The position numbers and the translations under genes are program-made. The notes beneath the pieces are model-generated. The model saw nothing but the letters and a program-made list of their open reading frames with translations, was not told the origin of the DNA and made no database searches. A stretch of 64,000 bases of DNA from DAHUXD01 sp963805495 (GTDB lineage: Bacteria; Acidobacteriota; Thermoanaerobaculia; UBA5066; Gp7-AA6). The stretch covers positions 496,001 through 560,000 of the forward strand of contig CAWDUQ010000001.1 of the NCBI GenBank assembly GCA_963805495.1, written 5' to 3'. Shown here piece after piece: positions 39,636 to 51,588 of the stretch; position 1 is the first letter of the stretch; each line of letters starts with the position of its first letter.

Positions 39636-41734
39636 TTCGTGATCCCCATCTGCGTCAGCTCGAAAGCATAGTCGAATGCGATCTCCTTCAACTTGTCATA
39701 GCGGCCGGAGGAGCCGCCGTGGCCGCCGGACATGTTGACTTTGAAGATCAGGGGATTCGAGTCGGTCTTGAGCGTCCGGAGCTTCGCCACGTACTTCGCG
39801 GGCTCCCAGTACATGACCTGCGAGTCGTCAAAGGACGTCTTGACCAGCATTGCCGGGTACGCCCTCGCCTCCAGGTTGTCGTAGGGGCTGTACGACTTGA
39901 TGTAGTCGTACTGCTCCTTGATCTTGGGGTTCCCCCACTCCTCGAACTCGCCGACGGTCAGCGGCAGCGACTCGTCGAGCATCGAGTTGACCACGTCGAC
40001 GAAGGGCACGCGCGCGACGACCGCTCGAAAGAGCTCCGGCCGCATGTTGACGACCGCGCCCATGAGGAGCCCCCCGGCCGAGCCGCCTTCGATGACCAGC
40101 CGATCGGTGGAGGTGTACCCGTCCGCCACCAGCGCCTCGGCGCAGGCGATGAAGTCGGTGAACGTGTTCTTCTTCTTGAGCATCTTGCCCTGGTCGTGCC
40201 AGGCCTTGCCGAGATCGCCGCCGCCCCGGATGTGCGCGACCGCGTAGACCACGCCCCGGTCGAGGAGGCTGACGAGCGTCGAGTCGAAGCCGGCGTCGCT
40301 CGATGCGCCGTAGGATCCGTAGGCCGTGAGCAGGAGCGGGGCCTTGCCGTCGGCCACGAAGCCTTTGCGGTAGACGAGCGAGATCGGGACCTTCGTGCCG
40401 TCGGCGGCCGTCGCGTGGCGCCGCTCGGAGGCGTAGCGCGCCGGTTCGTATCCGCCGAGGACCTCCTTCTGTTTCAGGAGTCGCCGCTCCTTCGTCTTCA
40501 TGTCGAAGTCGTAGACCGAGGGCGGCGTCGTGAACGACTCGTATTCGATGCGGAGCGTCCGTGTGTCGAACTCCCTGTTGTCCTGAGCCGTCGCGTAGTA
40601 GATCGCCTCCGGGAACTCGATCCGGTAGCCGTTGGCGACTTCCGCGTCGGCGACCCGGATGCGGGGCAGGGCGTCCTGGCGCTCGTAAAGCACGGTCCAG
40701 TTGTCGAAGAGGTCGAAGTCCTCGAGCATCACGTCGTCGCGGTGGGCCACGACCTCCTTCCACGCGGAGCGCTTCGGGTCGGCCGCCGGCGCCGAGACGA
40801 GCCGGTTGTTGCGGCCCCGGTCGTTGGTCAGGATGTAGAACAGGTCGCCGCGATGGTCGACGGAGTACTCGTGCTCCTGCTCGCGCAGCGCGACGAGCCG
40901 GAGCTCGGCGGCCGGAGTGGAGGCCGGCACGAACCTCCACTCCGAGGTCGTATGGCTCGCGATCGGGAAGAAGACGTACGCCCCGCTGCGCGATCGGAAG
41001 GCCCCGACCCGGAACCGTTCGTCCTTCTCCTCGTAGAGGAGCGCGTCGGAGGAAGGGTCCGTCCCGATCGTGTGCCGGTAGATGCGGGACGGCCGCTTGG
41101 CCGGATCGGTCGTCGTGTAGAAGAGGGTCCGGTTGTCCCGCGCCCAGGCGACCGAGCTCACCCGCTCGACCGTTTCCACGAGGAGCCTGCCCGTCGTCAG
41201 ATCCTTGATCCGCAGGGTGTAGTCGCGGAAGCCCGTGTTGTCGGTCGAATAGGCGAGGAGCCTCCCGTCGTCGGAAACGCTCCGCGTCCAGACGTTCATG
41301 AACTTCTGGCCCTTCGCGAGCTCGTTGACGTCGAGGTAGATCTCCTCGGGCGCCTCGAGGCTCCCTCGCCTGCGGCAGTAGATCGGGTACTGCTTTCCCT
41401 TTTCGGTCCGCGCGTAGTAGTGCCAGCCGTGCTCGCGGTAGGGAACCGAGAGGTCGGTCTCCTTGATGCGGGCGAGCATTTCGTCGTAGAGGGCCTTCTG
41501 GAAGACCTCCGTCGGTTTCATGAAGGCTTCGGCGAACGAATTCTCCTTCTCGAGGTAGGCCTTCACCTCGGGGTTTTCCCTCTCCCGCATCCAGAAGTAG
41601 GGGTCGACGAGCTCGTCTCCGTGCAGCTTTTGCATGTGGGGCACCTTCTTCGCGACCGGAGCCGATCCGGTGTCGGCGGCGGCAAGCGGCAGCGCCGCCG
41701 TCAGGACCGCGGCCGCCACGGTGGTTCGAATCAT
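39632..41734 (-). CDS. Exported prolyl-oligopeptidase family protease (S9A, oligopeptidase B-like)
   Basis: A 700-residue protein with a signal peptide (1-20). The N-terminal part carries DPYFWMRERENPEVKAYLE, typical of protease II/oligopeptidase B. A seven-bladed propeller follows (about 80-420), then an alpha/beta hydrolase domain. The nucleophile is Ser552 in GGSAGG, with Asp in SFDDSQV and His in SGGHGGSSGR near the C-terminus. It cleaves short peptides, usually after basic residues in this subgroup. It overlaps the MBL-fold gene by four bases, suggesting a bicistronic unit, and lies downstream of the M16 gene on the same strand. Confidence 0.92.
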   Translation of the reverse strand: MIRTTVAAAVLTAALPLAAADTGSAPVAKKVPHMQKLHGDELVDPYFWMRERENPEVKAYLEKENSFAEAFMKPTEVFQKALYDEMLARIKETDLSVPYREHGWHYYARTEKGKQYPIYCRRRGSLEAPEEIYLDVNELAKGQKFMNVWTRSVSDDGRLLAYSTDNTGFRDYTLRIKDLTTGRLLVETVERVSSVAWARDNRTLFYTTTDPAKRPSRIYRHTIGTDPSSDALLYEEKDERFRVGAFRSRSGAYVFFPIASHTTSEWRFVPASTPAAELRLVALREQEHEYSVDHRGDLFYILTNDRGRNNRLVSAPAADPKRSAWKEVVAHRDDVMLEDFDLFDNWTVLYERQDALPRIRVADAEVANGYRIEFPEAIYYATAQDNREFDTRTLRIEYESFTTPPSVYDFDMKTKERRLLKQKEVLGGYEPARYASERRHATAADGTKVPISLVYRKGFVADGKAPLLLTAYGSYGASSDAGFDSTLVSLLDRGVVYAVAHIRGGGDLGKAWHDQGKMLKKKNTFTDFIACAEALVADGYTSTDRLVIEGGSAGGLLMGAVVNMRPELFRAVVARVPFVDVVNSMLDESLPLTVGEFEEWGNPKIKEQYDYIKSYSPYDNLEARAYPAMLVKTSFDDSQVMYWEPAKYVAKLRTLKTDSNPLIFKVNMSGGHGGSSGRYDKLKEIAFDYAFELTQMGITK

Positions 41735-41792
41735 CTTGTCCCCGGCGATCGGCCGGGGACGGAATTCTACCGCCCGGGCACGCTCGCCGAGC

Positions 41793-44573
<2,781 letters not shown>

Positions 44574-44634
44574 GCGATCCCTCCTGAGGGAGCCCCGAAT
44601 ACTACCCGCGACTGACCTCCGGCCCGCTTCGCAC

Positions 44635-44640
44635 TAGAAT
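44635..44640 (+). promoter_or_regulatory. Probable -10 box for the TPR gene
   Basis: TAGAAT 21 bases before ATG 44662, with TGACCT near 44613-44618 as a possible -35 (spacer 16). GAGGGAGA at 44649-44656 is the ribosome binding site. Confidence 0.45.
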
Positions 44641-44661
44641 TTGGTTCCGAGGGAGATTCCC

Positions 44662-46311
44662 ATGAGGAGACTCTTCGTTCTCGTGGCCGCGGCGCTGCCG
44701 GCGGTCCTCGCGGCCCAGCACGCGGACATGCCCGGGGCCGCCGCGCCCCAAAAGCCCGCCGTGCTTCTGGCCGGTACGGGCACGCACCGCCATCCGATCG
44801 CGACGTCGAGCGCCGAGGCGCAGGAGTTCTTCGACCAGGGCATGGTCCTTCTTTACGGCTTCAACCACGAGGAGGCGTTCCGCTCCTTCGAGAAGGCCGC
44901 CGCCCTCGATCCGATGGCCGCGATGCCCCACTGGGGAATGGCGATCGTCCTCGGGGCCAACTACAACGATCCCGCGCCGGCGGAGGAGAGGCTGTTGAAG
45001 GCGCGCGCGGAGGTCGAGAAGGCGCTCGCACTTTCGGCCGGCGGGCCCGGGAACGAGCGGGCTTACGCCGAGGCCCTCGCTGCCCGATACGTCGCCGACC
45101 CGGCCCGGTCCGACAAGACGAAGGTCGCACACGACTACGCGGCCGCGATGAAGGCGCTGTCCGCGCGATATCCGGACGACCTCGACGCCGCCACGCTCTA
45201 CGCCGAGAGCCTCATGAACCTGACGCCGTGGAAGCTCTGGACTCCGGCGGGCGAGCCCGGCGAGTACACGCTGGAGATCGTCGCGGTGCTCGAGTCGGTC
45301 CTGAAGCGCGACCCGAGCCACCCCGGAGCCAACCACTACTACATCCACACGGTCGAGGCCTCGAAGAACCCCGAGCGGGCGCTGCCCTCGGCGAAGCGGC
45401 TCGAGACGCTCGTGCCGGGGGCGGGGCACCTCGTTCACATGCCCGCCCACATCTACGTCCTGACGGGCGACTACGTGGCGGCCGAGAAGTCGAATGCCGC
45501 GGCGGCGGAGGTCGACCGGGAGTACATCCGCGAGACGGGCGCCCGGGGCATGTACCCCGTCATGTATTACACCCACAACATCCAGTTCGAGTCGTACGCG
45601 GCCTCGATGGCCGGCCGCCAGGCGACGGCCAAGCGCGCCGGCGACGAACTCTTCGACACCATCCTGCCGGTCGTGTCCATGGACCCGATGCTCGAAGGGC
45701 TTCTCTGCCAGCCGGCGTTCGTGGCGCTTCGCTTCCGGAATTGGGACGACATCCGGCGGATGCCCGATCCGGGCCCCCGCCTGCCCCTCGTGCGCGCGGT
45801 CTGGATCTATGCCCGCGCGATGGCCGCGGCCGCGCAGGGAGATCCGCAGCGCGCCGCGACGCTGCGCGACGCCTTCGCCGTGGCGCGCGACGCCATTCCC
45901 GCCGGGGCCCTGGCCGGCCCGCAGAACAGTGCGGCGGCGCTGCTCGCCGTTGCCACCGCCGTCCTCGACGCTCGGATCGCCGCAGCGCAGGGCGACCGAG
46001 CGGCCGCGATCGCCGCCTGGAGAAGGGCCGTCGCCGCCGATGACGCGCTCGCGTACGACGAGCCGCCCGCCTGGTACTACCCGACCCGCGAATCGCTGGG
46101 AGCGGCGCTTCTGCTGGACGGCCGGGCGGCGGAGGCGGAGCAGGTCTTCCGCGCCGACCTCGAAAGGCATCCCCGCAACGGTCGCTCGCTCTATGGCCTG
46201 TCGAAGAGTCTGGAGGCCCAGAAGAAGGACGCCGACGCCGCGTGGGTTCGTGCCCAGTTCGACGCCGCGTGGAAGGACGCCGACACGCCGGTTCGGATCG
46301 AGGACCTTTAG
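44662..46311 (+). CDS. Exported tetratricopeptide-repeat protein
   Basis: A 549-residue protein from ATG 44662, chosen for the GAGGGAGA ribosome binding site and for a clean signal peptide (MRRLFVLVAAALPAVLAAQ). Helical TPR pairs run through it, for example AQEFFDQGMVLLYGFNHEEA then FRSFEKAAALDP, and a late EAEQVFRADLERHPRNGRSL unit. The central block HPGANHYYIHTVEASKNPER with several His residues is conserved in a family of exported TPR proteins often annotated only as hypothetical. No catalytic assignment is possible. TPRs indicate protein binding. Confidence 0.75.
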   Translation: MRRLFVLVAAALPAVLAAQHADMPGAAAPQKPAVLLAGTGTHRHPIATSSAEAQEFFDQGMVLLYGFNHEEAFRSFEKAAALDPMAAMPHWGMAIVLGANYNDPAPAEERLLKARAEVEKALALSAGGPGNERAYAEALAARYVADPARSDKTKVAHDYAAAMKALSARYPDDLDAATLYAESLMNLTPWKLWTPAGEPGEYTLEIVAVLESVLKRDPSHPGANHYYIHTVEASKNPERALPSAKRLETLVPGAGHLVHMPAHIYVLTGDYVAAEKSNAAAAEVDREYIRETGARGMYPVMYYTHNIQFESYAASMAGRQATAKRAGDELFDTILPVVSMDPMLEGLLCQPAFVALRFRNWDDIRRMPDPGPRLPLVRAVWIYARAMAAAAQGDPQRAATLRDAFAVARDAIPAGALAGPQNSAAALLAVATAVLDARIAAAQGDRAAAIAAWRRAVAADDALAYDEPPAWYYPTRESLGAALLLDGRAAEAEQVFRADLERHPRNGRSLYGLSKSLEAQKKDADAAWVRAQFDAAWKDADTPVRIEDL

Positions 46312-46322
46312 ACCGTCAAGGC

Positions 46323-46558
46323 CCTAGGTGTGAATTCTCAAGACGTTGCTCCCTACGCCGGCTCTCCCTTCCTGAAACGACTCCTGAAACGGCCGCGCAG
46401 CGGCACGTAAGGGCGCCCCTTGCGGGCGCCCTCTCCTGTGCCAATCAAAGGCACGCGAATCGTCAGCGCGTCGGCGGGCGGCCGCGAGGGCCGCCCCTAC
46501 GGCCAGAGTCCCACCTCGCCACGTTGAGTGAACAACGTGTTGAGAAACGACACCTAGG
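46323..46558. mobile_element. MITE-like element with 29 bp imperfect terminal inverted repeats
   Basis: A 29-base end at 46323-46351 starting CCTAGGTGTGAATTCTCAAG is inverted at 46530-46558 with about 24 of 29 positions matching. Both ends begin with the palindrome CCTAGG. The 236 bp interior has no transposase gene but carries two stable hairpins (46410-46432 and 46476-46496). The right end covers the stop codon (46554-46556) of the MetE-like gene. This explains the otherwise gene-free stretch 46312-46553. Confidence 0.65.
46476..46500. repeat. REP-like hairpin (GGGCGGCC type), copy 2, inside the MITE-like element
   Basis: GGGCGGCC (46476-46483) pairs with GGCCGCCC (46489-46496) and is followed by CTAC, as at 20144-20168. 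A second hairpin, AGGGCGCCC...GGGCGCCCT, lies at 46410-46432. Confidence 0.65.
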
Positions 46559-47615
46559 CGCCGAGCTCCCGCGAGGCCAGCGCGTTGCCCTCGACGCGCG
46601 CGCGGATCTTGGCGAAAGCGGTGTCGCGGGAGGTCGAGACGTCGTCGCCGAAAGGAGAGAACCCGCAGTCGTCGGTCGAGCCGAGATTGGCCGGGTCGAT
46701 GAACCGTGCGGCCTCGAGAATCCGGTCGCGCACCTCGGCCGGCGTCTCGACCCTGGAAGAGATCGGGTCCGTGACGCCGACGAAGACGCGGCGGCCGCCC
46801 TTCGCGTGCGCTCCCAGGATCTTCAGGACGCGGGGGCGGTCCACCTCGCTCGCGAGCTGGACGAAGAAATTTCCGACGTCGATGCGGAAGAGCGCGGGCA
46901 GGAGCTCCGCGTAGTCCACGTCGGCGCTGTGGGTCGAGTCCTGGTCGCCGCCCGGGCAGGTGTGGACTCCGATCTTCGTCTTCTCGTCGGACGTGAACCC
47001 GGCGAGCACGCGGTTGTTGAGATCGACGAAGGCGTCGAGGAGCGTCTTCGACGGATCGAGCTTGACGGCGAGCCGCCCTTCCGTGAAATCGATCTGCACC
47101 GTCGCCCCGGCGGCGAGGCACCGACGGATGTCCGTCTGCGCCTCCCGCACGAGATCGTCCAGGAATTCCTCGCGCGGGTAGCTCGGGATCCCCGACGCGG
47201 GATAGAGCAGCGAAAGCGCCGAGGCCGTGATCACGGCTTCCTTCATCGGTCGCGTCGCGTACTTTCGGGTTCCTTCGAGGTACGTTGCGGCGAAGGTGGC
47301 GTAGCGGAAAGGCCCCGAAGCGAGGACCGGGAGCTGTCGTGCGTGTCCGTCGCGAAACGGGATCGTCACGCCGCCCGGCGCCAGGTTCCCGGCGCCATGC
47401 ACCGGATAGGTCGCAAAGCTCGGCTTGCGCTGCTCGCCGTCGGTGATCACGGGCGAGCCCGTCTCCTCGAAGCGGTGGATCGTGTCGGCGACGGCGGCAT
47501 CGAAGAGCGCCTCGAGCGCGTCGCCCGAGATGCGGCCGGCCCCGTAGGCCGCGATGCCTTCGATCAGGGCCCCCGGTCGTGGAATACTTCCGACCGGCTC
47601 GGTGGGGAGCGTCAT
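46554..47615 (-). CDS. Cobalamin-independent methionine synthase-type (MetE C-terminal) domain protein
   Basis: A 353-residue cytoplasmic TIM-barrel protein of the MetE/UROD superfamily, carrying only the catalytic C-terminal barrel. The start MTLPTEPVGSIPRP is the family's 'TT.iGS.PRp' motif, and ITDGEQRK follows. Zinc ligands appear as His and Cys in GVHTCPGG and Cys in STDDCGFSPF. Full MetE is about 750 residues with a folate-binding N-terminal half. Single-domain relatives use other methyl donors or act as methyltransferases in other pathways, so methionine synthesis is not assured. Its stop codon lies inside the terminal repeat of the neighbouring MITE-like element. Confidence 0.82.
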   Translation of the reverse strand: MTLPTEPVGSIPRPGALIEGIAAYGAGRISGDALEALFDAAVADTIHRFEETGSPVITDGEQRKPSFATYPVHGAGNLAPGGVTIPFRDGHARQLPVLASGPFRYATFAATYLEGTRKYATRPMKEAVITASALSLLYPASGIPSYPREEFLDDLVREAQTDIRRCLAAGATVQIDFTEGRLAVKLDPSKTLLDAFVDLNNRVLAGFTSDEKTKIGVHTCPGGDQDSTHSADVDYAELLPALFRIDVGNFFVQLASEVDRPRVLKILGAHAKGGRRVFVGVTDPISSRVETPAEVRDRILEAARFIDPANLGSTDDCGFSPFGDDVSTSRDTAFAKIRARVEGNALASRELGA

Positions 47616-47651
47616 CCCGCTAATTTATCCAATTTCGGAAGGAGCCTCGGA

Positions 47652-50600
47652 ATGCATCGAGCTTCGATCGTCCTCTTCGCCCTCCTCGCGACGCTGGCGG
47701 CGGCTCCGGCCGCGGCGCAGCCCATCGACCCCGCCCTGTACGGCGACCTGCGCTGGCGGCTGATCGGTCCGTTCCGGGGCGGCTGGTCGCTCATCGCCGA
47801 GGGCATTCCGGACGATCCGACGACCTACTATTTCGGCGCGGCGGCCGGCGGCGTCTGGAAGACCGAGGACGCGGGACGCACCTGGTCGCCGATCTTCGAT
47901 CAGGCCGGGGCGGCGTCGGTTGGGGCGCTCGCGATCGCGCCGTCGAACCCGAAGGTGATCTACGTCGGCACGGGCCAGATTCAGGCCCGATACGACATCG
48001 CCTCCGGCGACGGGATGTACCGGTCCGACGACGCAGGCGCGTCATGGCGCCGCATCGGTCTGCCGGACTCCCGGGCCATCGGCCGCATTCTGGTCGACCC
48101 GAAGAACCCCGACGTCGTTCTCGTCGCGGCGCTCGGCCACATGTTCGGTCCCAACCGCGAGCGCGGGCTCTTTCGGACCGAGGACGGCGGGCGGACCTGG
48201 AGCCAGGTCCTCTTCGTCGACGAGAACACGGGCGCCGCCGACCTCGCCGTCGATCCCGAGAACCCCGCGATCGTCTACGCCTCGCTGTGGCAGGCCCGCA
48301 ACTATCCCTGGCTCTCCTACTTCCTTCCGATGGTCGGGCCCGCCAGCGCGCTCTACAAGTCGACCGACGGCGGCCGCACGTGGGCCCGCCTCTCGGGCGG
48401 CGGCTGGCCGTCGACGCCGATCGGCCGCGTCGGTCTCGCCGCGTCGGCGGGGGGCCGGGTATGGGCGCTCGTCGACGCGGCCGAGGAGCCCGGGGCGGCG
48501 CCGCCGAAGGTGGCCGGCCTCTGGCGCTCCGACGACCGGGGGGCCACGTGGGCGCGCGTCAACGCGACGCCGGGTCTGGCGTCGAGCTACATGAACCGCC
48601 TGACCGCCGACCCGCGCTCGCGCGACGTCGTCTACGTGACGGGCCAGTCGATCCGGCGCTCGCGCGACGGCGGCGCGACCCTCGAGTTCTTTCGCGGCGG
48701 GCCGGGCGGCGACGACTACCACTTCCTCTGGATCAACCCGAAGCGCCCGGAATGCATGGTCACCGCGGCCGACCAGGGCACGATCGTCACGCTCAACGGG
48801 GGGAAGAGCTGGAGCGACTGGTACAACCAGCCGACCGGCCAGTTTTACCACGTCGAAACCGACGACCGGTTCCCGTACTGGATCTACAGCGGCCAGCAGG
48901 ACTCGGGCACGGCGGGTGCCGCGACGCGGAGCGATTTCGGTCAGCTCACGTTTCGCGACTGGCACCCCGTTGGCGGCGAGGAGCGCGGGTGGGACGTCCC
49001 GGACCCCCGCGACCCCGAGATCGTCTACGGGACCGGCCTCGGCGGGACGATCACCCGGTTCGACTCGCGCACCGGCCAGGTGCGCAACGTCTCGCCCGCG
49101 GCCGAGAGCACCTACGGCCGCCGTCCCGTGCCGGGCCTCTACCGCTGGTCCTGGGTGTTTCCGATCGCGATCGCGAAGACGCCGCCCCACGCGCTCTACA
49201 CCGGCGCGCAGTACCTGCTGCGCTCGCTCGACGACGGCGCGAGCTGGGAGAAGGCGAGCCCGGACCTTTCCCGCGCCGTCGCCGGGACGAAGGGCTGCGA
49301 GGGAGACGTCACCCTCCAGAACGCCGGGCCCTGCGGCTTCGGCGTCATCTTCACGATCGAGATCTCTCCCCGCGACGCGCAGGAGATCTGGGTCGGCACC
49401 GACGACGGACTGATCCAGCGAACGAAGGACGGCGGGCGAACGTGGAAGAACGTCACGCCGAAGGGCCTGCCCGCCTGGAGCAAGATCTCGGCGATCGATG
49501 TTTCGCCGCTCGAGCCCGACGTCGTCTACGCCGCCGTCGACGCCCACCGGCGCGACGACTTCGCGCCGCACCTCTACCGCACGCGCGATGGGGGCGAGAG
49601 CTGGCAGGAAATTTCCGCCGGCCTGCCCTCGCCCGGTTTTGCGATGGTCGTGCGCACCGACACCGTGCGCCGCGGCCTCCTCTACGCGGGAACCGACACG
49701 GGGGCCTTCGTCTCCTTCGACGACGGAGACCACTGGCAGACCCTCCGGCAGAACCTCCCGACCTGCTGGATCGGGGACCTCCAGGTGCACGGCGCGGACC
49801 TCGTCATCGCCACCCAGGGCCGGGGGCTCTGGGTCGCCGACGACGTGACTCCCCTTCGCCAGTTGACGCCGGCGGCGGCGAAATCGGCCGCGACGCTCGT
49901 CGCCCCGGCCGCGGCCGTTCGCGTGCGAAACAACGAGAACCGCGACACGCCGCTCCCGCCCGAGACGCCGTCCGCGAGCAATCCGCCGCCGGGGGCCGTG
50001 ATCGACTACGTTCTCGGCGCGCCCGCGAAGAGCGTCCGGCTCGAGATCCTCGACGCGAAGGGTGCGACGGTGCGGGCGTGGGCGAGCGGCGATCCCCCCG
50101 AAAAAGTCGAGGCGCGCCGGTATTTCACGGACCTCTACATCCACCCCCCGGCGCCGCCGTCCGCCGAGCCCGGCCACCATCGCTTCGTGTGGGACCTGCG
50201 GTACCCGCGGCCGCGGTCGGACCGCTACGACTACATGATCTCGGCCATTGCCGGCGAGCAGACACCGATCGCGCCCCGGGGCCCGCTCGCCGTGCCCGGC
50301 CGGTACACGGTGCGGCTGACCGTCGATGGTGCGACGCAGGAGCAGCCACTCGTGCTGACGCCGGACCCGCGCGTGAAGCCCGACCCGGAAATCTTCGCGG
50401 AGCGCCTCGCCTTCGAGACAAAGGTCGTCGTGGCCATGAACGAGTCCCACGACGCGCTCGCGCGCGTGCGCGCTCTCAAGAAGAAGCTCGGTTCGGGCAG
50501 GACCGCCGAGCGGGCGCAGGCCCTGGAAAAGGGGAAGGCTCCGGCGACGGGCCTCGCCGGAATCAATACGCTTCTCGGAACCGTCCTCGAGGGAGTCGAC

Positions 50601-50786
50601 GGCTCCGACGACGCGCCGACCTCGACCCAGAAAGAGGCCTACGCCGTGGCCCGCGCGAACCTGGATCGCCTCCTTGCGGAGTGGCGGAGCCTGGAAGAGG
50701 AGGCGCGCGCTCGCGGCATCGCCGTGGACGACCGCGACCTGGAGCGCCCGGACTCGCCCGAACGCGCCGGAGTCGAGATCGAGTAG
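47652..50786 (+). CDS. Exported BNR-repeat/VPS10 (sortilin-like) beta-propeller protein
   Basis: A 1,044-residue protein read from ATG 47652, with AAGGAG at 47639-47644. The frame is open more than 1 kb upstream, but that part has no homology. Residues 1-22 are a signal peptide (AAPAAAQ). About ten Asp-box/BNR motifs follow, such as TEDAGRTW, TEDGGRTW, STDGGRTW, SDDRGATW, TKDGGRTW and TRDGGESW, forming one or two propellers over residues 30-740. A C-terminal region (about 760-1044) has a beta-sandwich-like part and a helical end. Proteins of this type are often labelled glycosyl hydrolase or sortilin-like. No sialidase catalytic set is evident, so binding is as likely as hydrolysis. Confidence 0.85.
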   Translation: MHRASIVLFALLATLAAAPAAAQPIDPALYGDLRWRLIGPFRGGWSLIAEGIPDDPTTYYFGAAAGGVWKTEDAGRTWSPIFDQAGAASVGALAIAPSNPKVIYVGTGQIQARYDIASGDGMYRSDDAGASWRRIGLPDSRAIGRILVDPKNPDVVLVAALGHMFGPNRERGLFRTEDGGRTWSQVLFVDENTGAADLAVDPENPAIVYASLWQARNYPWLSYFLPMVGPASALYKSTDGGRTWARLSGGGWPSTPIGRVGLAASAGGRVWALVDAAEEPGAAPPKVAGLWRSDDRGATWARVNATPGLASSYMNRLTADPRSRDVVYVTGQSIRRSRDGGATLEFFRGGPGGDDYHFLWINPKRPECMVTAADQGTIVTLNGGKSWSDWYNQPTGQFYHVETDDRFPYWIYSGQQDSGTAGAATRSDFGQLTFRDWHPVGGEERGWDVPDPRDPEIVYGTGLGGTITRFDSRTGQVRNVSPAAESTYGRRPVPGLYRWSWVFPIAIAKTPPHALYTGAQYLLRSLDDGASWEKASPDLSRAVAGTKGCEGDVTLQNAGPCGFGVIFTIEISPRDAQEIWVGTDDGLIQRTKDGGRTWKNVTPKGLPAWSKISAIDVSPLEPDVVYAAVDAHRRDDFAPHLYRTRDGGESWQEISAGLPSPGFAMVVRTDTVRRGLLYAGTDTGAFVSFDDGDHWQTLRQNLPTCWIGDLQVHGADLVIATQGRGLWVADDVTPLRQLTPAAAKSAATLVAPAAAVRVRNNENRDTPLPPETPSASNPPPGAVIDYVLGAPAKSVRLEILDAKGATVRAWASGDPPEKVEARRYFTDLYIHPPAPPSAEPGHHRFVWDLRYPRPRSDRYDYMISAIAGEQTPIAPRGPLAVPGRYTVRLTVDGATQEQPLVLTPDPRVKPDPEIFAERLAFETKVVVAMNESHDALARVRALKKKLGSGRTAERAQALEKGKAPATGLAGINTLLGTVLEGVDGSDDAPTSTQKEAYAVARANLDRLLAEWRSLEEEARARGIAVDDRDLERPDSPERAGVEIE

Positions 50787-50901
50787 CGAAACGTCGAGGG
50801 TCGGGTCTCGGTTTTTCGGTTTCTTCCTGGTCCGGAATGTCGGGCCTCGCGGCGAGCAACACGCAGTCCGGGCGGGTGCGGGCGCGCGGGTCGAAGGGAG
50901 T

Positions 50902-50979
50902 TGGCCTGCCCGGGCGGATTCGAACCGCCGACCTACGGCTTAGAAGGCCGTTGCTCTATCCGAACTGAGCTACGGGCAG
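50902..50979 (-). tRNA. tRNA-Arg (anticodon TCT)
   Basis: A complete cloverleaf on the minus strand: acceptor CTGCCCG/CGGGCAG (seven pairs), D arm GCTC...GAGC, anticodon stem ACGGC/GCCGT with loop CTTCTAA (anticodon TCT, reading AGA), variable AGGTC, T arm GGCGG-TTCGAAT-CCGCC, discriminator G. CCA is encoded at 50902-50904. The body is 75 bases (50905-50979). The flanks at 50787-50901 and 50980-51159 contain no gene. Confidence 0.95.
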
Positions 50980-51159
50980 ACGGCGTTTCAATTATGAGGC
51001 AGGCCGGCGGAAGCGACCCTCGGGTTGCCGCCGGCCTCGGGCCGGCGTGCCTGCTGCCTGGAAGTCCTCCTCTGGCGGTCGGCGGGTCGGCCGTCTCCCC
51101 GGGCTGAGCCACTGGCCGTCGGACAGCCGAACGCCCGGCCCCCGGCGCCCGCCACCTCC

Positions 51160-51588
51160 CTAAGCCCGGTTGAGGTGCGCGTAGAGCGAGTCGTAGAGGA
51201 ACGCGGCCCGCTCGAGGATGTCGCGGTCGTCGGCGCCGACGTCGGTGAAGCCCTGGCTGATGGCCCAGAGGCCGGCCGACTCCGGGGTCGTCGAGATTTC
51301 CTCGGGGAAGTCGGCGCCGTGGACGATTCGCGCGAGGCGTGCGAGCGCCGGGTCGTTCGGAAGACGCTCGTCGACGAGTTGCTCGAAGGAGCAGCGGCCG
51401 CGGTCGTCCCGGTGGGAATGGCGCGCTCCCGGCGCGTCGAATCCGATTGCGCCCTCCCTCTGCTGGATTCCCGCGACTTCGTCCGGCTCGACGAAGACGA
51501 TGTCGGCGGCGGGGTCGAGGAATCTCCGGATCAGCCAGCCCGTGGCGGTGCGGTTGACGTGGATCCTCCGGCGGGTCACCCATTTCAT
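51160..51588 (-). CDS. Chromate resistance protein, ChrB C-terminal domain type
   Basis: A 142-residue protein matching the C-terminal domain of ChrB: KWVTRRRIHVNRTATGWLIR, RFLDPAADIVFVEP, a GFDAPGARHSHR segment with paired His, CSFEQLVDE, then IVHGADFPEE and a DDRDILERAAFLYDSLYA end. The conserved His/Cys/Glu residues could bind metal. The N-terminal regulatory half found in full ChrB is absent. The ATG overlaps the stop of the MFS gene in an ATGA junction (51585-51588), so the two act together, probably in chromate or related oxyanion resistance. No ChrA transporter is present. Confidence 0.85.
   Translation of the reverse strand: MKWVTRRRIHVNRTATGWLIRRFLDPAADIVFVEPDEVAGIQQREGAIGFDAPGARHSHRDDRGRCSFEQLVDERLPNDPALARLARIVHGADFPEEISTTPESAGLWAISQGFTDVGADDRDILERAAFLYDSLYAHLNRA

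Noticed and set aside
46242..47651. Upstream extension of the BNR protein frame by more than 1.4 kb
   Set aside because: It runs antisense through the MetE-like gene and the MITE-like element. ATG 47652 has AAGGAG and a signal peptide.
50902..50979. tRNA-Arg as the integration site of a genomic island
   Set aside because: No integrase and no repeated tRNA 3' end was seen nearby, and both flanks look like core genes.
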